Position numbers and translations under genes: made by a program. This document shows, piece by piece, positions 6,956-11,636 of a stretch of 11,636 bases of DNA (its first letter is position 1; each line of letters opens with the position of its first letter). Source of the stretch: Archaeoglobaceae archaeon (GTDB taxonomy: Archaea > Halobacteriota > Archaeoglobi > Archaeoglobales > Archaeoglobaceae); NCBI GenBank assembly GCA_025059545.1, contig JANXDJ010000040.1, forward strand, positions 1 through 11,636, in the 5' to 3' direction. Under the pieces are notes generated by a model. The model was given only the letters and a program-made list of their open reading frames with translations. It did no database searches and was not told the DNA's origin.

Positions 6956-7481
6956 TAGAAAAACCGCAGAGACTGAAGTTACAACAACCTTTGCTTCGGA
7001 GAAACTAGATATCAAAACAGGCTTAGCATTCTTTGATCACATGCTTGAAACGATTTCGAAGCATTCGGGCTTCAATCTCGAAGTAAAAGCCACTGGAATT
7101 GACAAGCATCATATAATTGAAGACGTCGCCATTTGTCTTGGGAAGAGCATATCAGAAATCGACAAGAAAGGAATAGAGAGATTTGGCAGTTCAATAGTTC
7201 CAATGGATGAAGCTGTTGCAATCTGTGGACTTGACTTCAGCGGTAGAGGTGTTTTTGTATTTGAAGGTGAATTAAAGGACAGCGAAATGAAGGCAGAGGA
7301 CTTTTTGCACTTCTTTGACACCCTTTGCAGAAATTCGGGACTGAACGTATACTTGGCGGTCAAGGGAGGTAATTCTCATCATATGATGGAGTGTGCATTC
7401 AAAGCATTTGCAATAGCTTTAAAACAAGCTTTGAACAAAACTGGAAAAGAATTCAAGAGCACAAAAGGTGTCCTTGATTGA
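6942..7481 (+). CDS. hisB: Imidazoleglycerol-phosphate dehydratase HisB
   Basis: A monofunctional 179-residue dehydratase, manganese-dependent and 24-meric in studied relatives. It converts IGP to imidazole-acetol phosphate. Metal-binding motifs are H56-H57-x2-E60-D61 (DKHHIIEDVAICLG) and H146-H147-x2-E150 (GNSHHMMECAFKAFA). FFDHMLETISKHSGF is the other family signature. The bifunctional HisB phosphatase domain of enterics is absent. I choose ATG 6942 over the TTG six bases upstream, because MRKVSRKTAET gives the usual N-terminus. It overlaps hisA upstream and the ABC ATPase downstream by 4 bases. Confidence 0.95.
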   Translation: MRKVSRKTAETEVTTTFASEKLDIKTGLAFFDHMLETISKHSGFNLEVKATGIDKHHIIEDVAICLGKSISEIDKKGIERFGSSIVPMDEAVAICGLDFSGRGVFVFEGELKDSEMKAEDFLHFFDTLCRNSGLNVYLAVKGGNSHHMMECAFKAFAIALKQALNKTGKEFKSTKGVLD

Positions 7482-8122
7482 TTGTCTGCGATAAGCTGAG
7501 CAAAAGATTTGGAGAGATCTTTGCTTTAAGGGAGCTAACTTTTAGTGCAGAAGGTAAGATCGCTATTTTCGGATTCAACGGTGCTGGAAAGTCTACGCTT
7601 GCAAAGATCCTTGCGGGAATAATTAAGCCGAGTTACGGTAGAGTGGAAATTTTTGGGCTTGATCCAGTTAAAAATGCGGAGCTGAGAAGAAAAATTGGAA
7701 TTGTGACCCATAATCCAATGCTTTACAAAGAGCTTACAGTTAAGGAGAATCTTGAATTTTTTGCCAAGCTCTATCAGGCTAAGGACTGGAAAGAAGTTTT
7801 ACAAAATTTAAAGCTCGAAGAAAAACTGAATTCGAGGATTTCAGAATTATCCAAGGGGTTCGCACAACGTGTTGCGATTGCAAGAGCTCTGCTACCGAAA
7901 CCAAAAGTTCTGATCCTCGACGAAGCTCTTACTGGGCTTGATGCAGAAAGCAGAGAAGTGGCACTTAGCATAATGCAAGAATTCAATGGAATTCTTGTAT
8001 TCTCGACTCATCAATTCGAAGATGCTGAATTCTGCGACAACTTTTTAGTTCTCGACAATGGAAGGCTGATCTACTTTGGAGAAAGCTATGAAAAAGCTAT
8101 CAACTCTCTTTCTACTCATTGA
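7478..8122 (+). CDS. ccmA: ABC transporter ATPase, CcmA-like
   Basis: A 214-residue ATPase with Walker A GFNGAGKST (32-40), signature LSKGF (124-128), Walker B VLILDEA (144-150) and the switch H178 in STHQFED. The Q-loop position reads VTHNPMLYKELTVKENL, with His where most ABC proteins have Gln, as in the CcmA branch. Together with the following CcmB-like permease it should form the heme-exporter-type complex of System I cytochrome c maturation, releasing heme from CcmE. No CcmC, CcmE or CcmF is visible, so another export role is possible. The start is TTG 7478, overlapping the hisB stop (TTGA). The last 35 bases overlap ccmB. Confidence 0.75.
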   Translation: MIVCDKLSKRFGEIFALRELTFSAEGKIAIFGFNGAGKSTLAKILAGIIKPSYGRVEIFGLDPVKNAELRRKIGIVTHNPMLYKELTVKENLEFFAKLYQAKDWKEVLQNLKLEEKLNSRISELSKGFAQRVAIARALLPKPKVLILDEALTGLDAESREVALSIMQEFNGILVFSTHQFEDAEFCDNFLVLDNGRLIYFGESYEKAINSLSTH

Positions 8123-8738
8123 ACTCATAAAAAAAGACCTTAAGGTTGAAGCAAGGAGTAAAGCGAGTCTTAATCAGATGTTGATCTTTGCCTTAACCGT
8201 AGCTTTTCTCTTCAGTCTATCCATAGACGCTGAAAGATTTTTTCCACAGATCATTCTTCTAATAATTCTTTTTACTTCTATTGCGGGTAGTTCTACCTCT
8301 ATTTTAAGAGAATTCGACCTTGAAACAATAGAGGGACTAAAAGCTTCACCGTTAAGTAGTTCGCATATAATGACTGCAAAGACGCTTTCAAATCTAATCT
8401 TCGTTTTAATTCTTTCTTTCTTTGTATACTCAATTTGCTATGCTCTCTTCGATCTCGAAGGCAAATTTTTACTAACTTTGGGTATCCTATTAATTGTAGC
8501 AACTCCTATCTCTTTTGCGATAACACTTCTTGCTCCCCTTTCAGCAAACTCCAAGGGAAGAGAAATGCTTTTGCTCGCAATGATCTTTCCTATAATCTTC
8601 CCTATCCTAATGCCAGCGACAAGAACGATAAGTCTTGCCTATTCGGGAGTTTTTGATACAATAGGACTTTTTTACATAATTTCCTATACCGGTATTATTT
8701 ACTCTCTCTCCCTTCTGCTTTCAGATCACCTTATCTAA
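8088..8738 (+). CDS. ccmB: ABC transporter permease, CcmB-like
   Basis: A 216-residue membrane protein with six hydrophobic segments at about 31-46, 53-71, 100-120, 128-150, 160-178 and 188-211. The family-like motif FDLETIEGLKASPLSSSHI (76-94) lies on the cytoplasmic side after TM2, as in CcmB (acidic-LExLxxSP). It should form the membrane part of the exporter with the ATPase encoded just upstream. The start is ATG 8088 with GGAG at 8078-8081; a TTG 12 bases earlier is in frame but lacks a ribosome site. The 35-base overlap with ccmA implies coupled translation and fixed stoichiometry. It is the last gene of the long operon. Confidence 0.78.
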   Translation: MKKLSTLFLLIELIKKDLKVEARSKASLNQMLIFALTVAFLFSLSIDAERFFPQIILLIILFTSIAGSSTSILREFDLETIEGLKASPLSSSHIMTAKTLSNLIFVLILSFFVYSICYALFDLEGKFLLTLGILLIVATPISFAITLLAPLSANSKGREMLLLAMIFPIIFPILMPATRTISLAYSGVFDTIGLFYIISYTGIIYSLSLLLSDHLI

Positions 8739-8750
8739 AAGATTTTTATA
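8739..8750 (+). promoter_or_regulatory. BRE/TATA promoter of srp54
   Basis: AAAAGA followed by TTTTTATA (8743-8750) ends 21 bases before ATG 8772, placing the transcription start at about the start codon. No Shine-Dalgarno site precedes srp54, so it is probably leaderless. The promoter sits directly behind the ccmB stop (8738). Confidence 0.65.
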
Positions 8751-8771
8751 CTCTCTGCTGAGAATCGTTCA

Positions 8772-10061
8772 ATGGCTCTCGATGCATTGAAAGACATCGC
8801 AAAAAAGATCATGGGATCTACGGCAATAGACAAGAAATTCGTCGAAGAGATGGTTCGAGACATTCAAAGAGCTTTGATAAAAGCGGACGTAAATGTTAAG
8901 CAAGTCAAGGAAATAAGTGAGGCTATAAAAAAGAGAGCTCTAAGCGAAGAGGTGCCTGAGTTTTTTGATGCAAGAGAACAAGTGTTGAGAATAGTTTATG
9001 AAGAATTACTCAAAGGCGTTGGAGAAGGGCTTGAGATCCCGTTAAAGAAGGCAAAGATCATGCTCGTCGGTTTGCAAGGTAGTGGAAAAACTACGACAAC
9101 AGTCAAGCTTGCGAAATTCTTCAAAGATAGAGGACTTAGAACCGCGGTTGTAGCTGGCGATACTTGGAGACCAGCTGCGTATGAGCAGTTAAAACAGCTC
9201 GCTGAAGCGAATTCGATACCATTTTATGGTGAGAAGGATAAAGATGCGGTAAAAGTCGTCAAAAAAGCACTTGAAAATGCAAAAGAGGACGTAATCATAA
9301 TAGACACAGCTGGAAGGCACGCTCTTGAGAAAGAACTGATTGATGAGATGATTGCAATTTCAAGGCTCGTAAATCCAGAATACAAGTTCCTTGTGCTCGA
9401 CGCTGCGATTGGACAGCTTGCGAGTAGACAAGCCAAAGCTTTTCATGACGCAATTGGTATTAATGGGATAATTATCACCAAATTCGATGGCACAGCAAAA
9501 GGTGGTGGAGCTTTGAGTGCTGCAAGAGAAATAGGAATTCCGATCGCCTTTATAGGTGCGGGAGAGAAAGTTGAGGATTTTGAAAAGTTCAATCCAGCGA
9601 GCTTTATTTCAAGACTTTTGGGAATGGGGGATCTTAAGACGTTGATGGAAAAAGTTGAGAGAATAGCAAAAGAAGAAGAAATAGATGCTGAAGCTTTTTT
9701 AAAGGGTAACTTTACTCTTAAAGACATTTACAAGCAAATCGAGGCTATGAATAAGCTTGGTCCGATTAGAAAGGTTTTAGAAATGATTCCGGTCTTTGGT
9801 TTGGGTGTTGATGATCAAACAGCAGAGATGACTCAGGAAAAGATGAGGAGATTCAAAGTGATAATGGACTCAATGACAGAGGAGGAGCTTTTGAATCCAA
9901 GAATAATAGACAGCTCGCGAATAAGAAGAATAGCAATAGGTAGCGGAACTTCACAGCAAGAAGTTAGAGAATTGCTGAAGTATTACGAGACTGTAAAGAG
10001 CTTCATGAAAAAGATGAAGAAGAAAAAATTGCCGATGAAAGGCTTGAAGTTTGGAATATGA
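8772..10061 (+). CDS. srp54: Signal recognition particle GTPase SRP54
   Basis: A 429-residue protein-targeting GTPase. With 7S RNA and SRP19 it binds signal sequences at the ribosome and docks with FtsY at the membrane. Domains: N helix bundle (1-88); G domain (89-290) with P-loop GLQGSGKTT (100-108), GDTWRPAAYEQL (129-140), DTAGRH (178-183), TKFDG (236-240) and closing GAGE (262-265); M domain (about 295-429). In the M domain the RNA-binding SSRIRRIAIGSG (381-392) and a Lys/Met-rich C-terminus are seen. Length is normal for the archaeal family. It has its own leaderless promoter and overlaps rnhB by ATGA. Confidence 0.97.
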   Translation: MALDALKDIAKKIMGSTAIDKKFVEEMVRDIQRALIKADVNVKQVKEISEAIKKRALSEEVPEFFDAREQVLRIVYEELLKGVGEGLEIPLKKAKIMLVGLQGSGKTTTTVKLAKFFKDRGLRTAVVAGDTWRPAAYEQLKQLAEANSIPFYGEKDKDAVKVVKKALENAKEDVIIIDTAGRHALEKELIDEMIAISRLVNPEYKFLVLDAAIGQLASRQAKAFHDAIGINGIIITKFDGTAKGGGALSAAREIGIPIAFIGAGEKVEDFEKFNPASFISRLLGMGDLKTLMEKVERIAKEEEIDAEAFLKGNFTLKDIYKQIEAMNKLGPIRKVLEMIPVFGLGVDDQTAEMTQEKMRRFKVIMDSMTEEELLNPRIIDSSRIRRIAIGSGTSQQEVRELLKYYETVKSFMKKMKKKKLPMKGLKFGI

Positions 10062-10672
10062 AAGCTGGAATTGATGAAGCTGGTAAAGGATGTGTAATCG
10101 GACCATTGGTCATTGCCGGAGTTGCTTGCGACAAAGAAGATTATTTGAGGAGTATAGGAGTTAAAGATTCGAAGAAGTTAAGCCAAAAAAAACGAGAAGA
10201 ACTTGCTGAGAAGATTAGGAAAGTTTCAAAGGTTGAAGTGATTAAGATACCCGCAGAAAAGCTTGATGAGATGATGGAAAGCAAAACTATTAATGAGGTC
10301 CTCAAGGAAAGTTATGCAGAGATCATCAAAAAGCTAAAGCCAGAGGTTGCCTTCGTAGACAGCCCTGATGTTAAGCCGGAAAGACTTGCAAGTCAACTGA
10401 AGGAGATGACGGGTATTGAGATCGTTGCGGAGCATAAAGCGGATGATAAGTATCCTCTTGTTTCTTCCGCTTCGATCATTGCTAAGGTTGAGAGAGAGAA
10501 AGAGATTGAAATGCTAAAGCAAAGCTGTGGAGATTTTGGAAGTGGTTATGCAAGCGATCCGAGAACAATTGCATATCTGAAAAACCTGAAAGAGATACCA
10601 TTTTTTGTTAGAAAAAAGTGGAGAACAATCGAGAAGCTCTCGCAAAGATCTCTTACGGACTTTAAGTTATGA
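10058..10672 (+). CDS. rnhB: Ribonuclease HII
   Basis: A 204-residue enzyme that nicks RNA in RNA-DNA hybrids and at single embedded ribonucleotides. Active-site acids are D6 and E7 in GIDEAGKG, D101 in AFVDSPD and D129 in KADDKYP. Y164 in FGSGYASDP is the tyrosine that senses the RNA-DNA junction. These numbers match the structurally studied A. fulgidus enzyme as I recall it, supporting an Archaeoglobales host. The ATG lies inside the srp54 stop region, so the two are translated together. Ribonucleotide removal fits the nearby ribonucleotide reductase gene, although the toxin-antitoxin cassette now separates them. Confidence 0.96.
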   Translation: MKAGIDEAGKGCVIGPLVIAGVACDKEDYLRSIGVKDSKKLSQKKREELAEKIRKVSKVEVIKIPAEKLDEMMESKTINEVLKESYAEIIKKLKPEVAFVDSPDVKPERLASQLKEMTGIEIVAEHKADDKYPLVSSASIIAKVEREKEIEMLKQSCGDFGSGYASDPRTIAYLKNLKEIPFFVRKKWRTIEKLSQRSLTDFKL

Positions 10673-10683
10673 AATTAAAATAA

Positions 10684-10770
10684 ATTGATTTCAAGTAAAA
10701 CAAATTTTATATGCAAATTCCTTTTTTCAATGGCTTCAATAGCAATGCTGGCGTAAGATTTTTGTAAAAG
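10684..10770 (+). repeat. 87-bp direct repeat, copy 1 (promoter-containing)
   Basis: Equal in length to 11372-11458 with five substitutions (82/87 identical) and no indel. It holds the TATA-like TTTTATAT, a T6 tract and the 27-base stretch ATGGCTTCAATAGCAATGCT..., an 8-codon open frame ending at TAA 10756. It lies between rnhB and the RelE-like toxin gene and gives the toxin its probable promoter. Confidence 0.95.
10705..10712 (+). promoter_or_regulatory. TATA box of the toxin gene (repeat copy 1)
   Basis: TTTTATAT preceded by an A-rich stretch (AAAACAAA) is a BRE/TATA candidate. The predicted transcription start is near 10733-10736, giving a toxin leader of about 55 bases. The identical core lies in repeat copy 2 ahead of the reductase gene. 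Confidence 0.5.
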
Positions 10771-10790
10771 AGGATAATAACTTCTATCTA

Positions 10791-11060
10791 ATGGAAAAAG
10801 ATTATGATTTAGAGTTGAGCAAAAGATTGATTGAAAAATTGGAGAAACTCAAAAACAAAGACATTTCAAAATACAATGCAGTTGTTAATAAAATTCTTCA
10901 AATTGCAGAAAATCCTAAAATTGGAAAACCGCTTAAGGGAAGGCTTAAAGGAAAGAGGAGAGTTCATGTTGGGTCTTTTGTCCTAATCTACCAAATAGAC
11001 GATAAAAATCGGAAAGTAATCTTTCTTCAATTTGCGCATCATGATGAAGCATATAGGTAG
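10791..11060 (+). CDS. RelE/ParE-family toxin
   Basis: An 89-residue protein of the RelE superfamily; members mostly cleave mRNA on the ribosome. An N-terminal helical hairpin (about 5-40) is followed by the beta-sheet signature KPLKGRLKGKRRVHVGSF-VLIYQID (47-70), a strand VIFLQFAHHD and the terminal HHDEAY (83-88). Basic residues R51, K55, R56 and R57 are candidates for RNA contact. The product is intact and of family-typical size. The toxin gene precedes its presumed antitoxin, the reverse of usual relBE order, with an 85-base gap. Both genes lie between the two 87-bp repeats. No strong Shine-Dalgarno site precedes ATG 10791, so toxin translation may be weak. ParE-like gyrase inhibition is the alternative activity. 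Confidence 0.85.
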   Translation: MEKDYDLELSKRLIEKLEKLKNKDISKYNAVVNKILQIAENPKIGKPLKGRLKGKRRVHVGSFVLIYQIDDKNRKVIFLQFAHHDEAYR

Positions 11061-11092
11061 CTTTTAAATCTTTCCATTAAACGTTCAAAGTA

Positions 11093-11107
11093 GAAAAAAT
11101 AATATAT
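11093..11107 (+). promoter_or_regulatory. Candidate promoter of the antitoxin-like gene
   Basis: GAAAAAA (BRE-like) followed by TAATATAT (11100-11107) would start transcription near 11130, right before the strong ribosome site GGGAGGGG. A second candidate, CTTTTAAAT at 11071-11079, would give a longer leader. Either would let the antitoxin be made independently of the toxin. Confidence 0.4.
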
Positions 11108-11145
11108 GGTTATTGTAAATTATAAAGTTAGGGAGGGGAAGACGA

Positions 11146-11376
11146 ATGAATGAGGAGATGATAGAACAAATTGCGAATAAGGTTGAAGAGAGAATAAAAT
11201 ATCGTATAGTTAGAAGTATAATAGAAGCACTTGAAGAGCATTTTTATCCGCCTGAAAATTCTTTTAGAGAGGAATTTATTAAAGAAGTTGAGATAGCGGA
11301 AAAAGAGGTAAGGGAAGGTAAGAGTAAGAGTTTATCTACTGAGGAATTCAAGAAAGAGTTTGTCAATATTTATTGA
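11146..11376 (+). CDS. Small antitoxin-like protein
   Basis: A 76-residue, highly charged, probably all-helical protein. The N-terminus (EEMIEQIANKVEERIKYRIV) looks like a dimerising helix. After a YPPE break (34-37) comes a helix rich in Glu and Lys (FIKEVEIAEKEVREGKSKSL) and a short EEFKKEF tail. The pattern resembles small archaeal RelB-like antitoxins, whose C-terminal part wraps the toxin. The family is recognised only by style; pairing with the RelE-like toxin 85 bases upstream is inferred from context. The ribosome site GGGAGGGG (11131-11138) is far stronger than the toxin's, as expected if antitoxin must be in excess. It could instead be an orphan or pair with a lost toxin. Confidence 0.65.
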   Translation: MNEEMIEQIANKVEERIKYRIVRSIIEALEEHFYPPENSFREEFIKEVEIAEKEVREGKSKSLSTEEFKKEFVNIY

Positions 11377-11458
11377 TTTCAAGTAAACAAAATTTTATAT
11401 GCAAATTCCTTTTTTCAATGGCTTCAATCGCAATCCTGGCGTAAGCTTTTTGTAAAAG
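11372..11458 (+). repeat. 87-bp direct repeat, copy 2 (reductase promoter region)
   Basis: Second copy of the segment at 10684-10770, offset by 688 bases. It overlaps the last codons of the antitoxin-like gene by 5 bases and leads into the ribonucleotide reductase gene. Its five differences are two adjacent A/C swaps near the TATA, two in the 8-codon frame (11418-11444) and one after it. Confidence 0.95.
11393..11400 (+). promoter_or_regulatory. TATA box of the ribonucleotide reductase gene (repeat copy 2)
   Basis: TTTTATAT preceded by AAACAAAA. Predicted transcription start near 11421-11424, leaving a leader of about 60 bases that includes the GGTGG ribosome site. No palindromic NrdR-type box is evident around it. 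Confidence 0.5.
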
Positions 11459-11483
11459 GAGAGAACTTATTTCTGGTGGTTTA

Positions 11484-11636
11484 ATGATTCTTGGAAAAAC
11501 AGCTGAGACTGTGCTCAGGAAGAGATATCTGCTTAAAAATGAGGAAGGAGAATTAGTTGAGACTCCAGAACAGATGTGCTGGAGGGTTGCCAATGCTGTT
11601 GCAAGTGCAGAAGAGAATTATGGTGGCGATTCTAAG
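11484..11636 (+). CDS. nrdJ: Class II (adenosylcobalamin-dependent) ribonucleotide reductase, N-terminal fragment
   Basis: Only the first 51 codons lie in the window; the frame runs off the right edge. The start MILGKTAETVLRKRYLLKN followed by EEGELVETPEQMCWRVANAV matches the N-terminus of archaeal B12-dependent ribonucleotide reductases, which reduce ribonucleotides to deoxyribonucleotides through a cobalamin-generated thiyl radical. The catalytic barrel and C-terminal cysteines lie outside, so class II is inferred from this N-terminal pattern. The start is ATG 11484 with GGTGG at 11475-11479, the same site and spacing seen for rps4. The gene probably followed rnhB directly before the toxin-antitoxin cassette arrived. 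Confidence 0.8.
   Translation, partial: MILGKTAETVLRKRYLLKNEEGELVETPEQMCWRVANAVASAEENYGGDSK

Noticed and set aside
10684..11458. The 87-bp repeats as ends of an insertion sequence or MITE
   Set aside because: They are direct, not inverted, contain a promoter, and enclose no transposase; duplication of the promoter explains them better.
11372..11483. Cobalamin riboswitch or NrdR box upstream of the reductase gene
   Set aside because: The leader is only about 60 bases with no B12-box or stable stem, and no paired NrdR-type palindrome is visible.
11363..11593. 76-codon - strand frame over the start of the reductase gene
   Set aside because: The + strand encodes a recognisable ribonucleotide reductase N-terminus with a good ribosome site; the - strand frame has no support.

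Overview
The window is archaeal. It carries the archaeal ribosomal/RNA polymerase order S13-S4-S11-RpoD, an SRP54 without bacterial features, TATA/BRE promoters with leaderless genes, and two surface proteins ending in PGF-CTERM-like sorting tails. The best fit is Archaeoglobales. RpoD carries a two-cluster ferredoxin insert, and the RNase HII active-site residues fall at the same numbers as in the Archaeoglobus fulgidus enzyme (D6, E7, D101, D129, Y164). The assignment rests on recognition, not on a database search. The DNA is AT-rich and almost every gene lies on the + strand.

Region 1 (1-2038) looks accessory. It holds the 3' part of a coiled-coil plus PD-(D/E)XK nuclease-like gene, running in from outside the window. 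A large polytopic membrane protein (possibly a GT-C type glycosyltransferase) follows, and its reading frame is broken by a one-base shift at an A-run near 705-709. Region 2 (2073-2154) is a tRNA-Leu(GAG) gene on the - strand. Region 3 (2270-4007) is a tandem pair of paralogous surface proteins. Each has a signal peptide, two Ig/TIG-like repeats, a Thr/Pro-rich stalk and a C-terminal sorting tail. The tails share 61 identical bases although the rest of the genes has diverged.

Region 4 (4113-8738) looks like one long operon: rps13, rps4, rps11, rpoD, hisA, hisB and a CcmA/CcmB-like ABC exporter pair. Seven of the eight genes touch or overlap the next, so ribosome, transcription, histidine synthesis and (probably) heme or cytochrome c export appear co-transcribed from one promoter near 4070. 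Region 5 (8772-10672) is srp54 with its own leaderless promoter, overlapping rnhB by ATGA.

Region 6 (10673-11636) is the most unusual part. A RelE/ParE-like toxin gene and a small antitoxin-like gene, in toxin-first order, sit between two 87-bp direct copies (82/87 identical) of a promoter-containing segment. The right copy is the promoter region of a class II ribonucleotide reductase gene that runs off the window. The simplest reading is that a toxin-antitoxin cassette entered the reductase gene's 5' region together with a duplication of its promoter. Recombination between the copies could remove the cassette cleanly. I found no CRISPR array, insertion sequence or riboswitch, and no gene-free stretch longer than about 120 bases.
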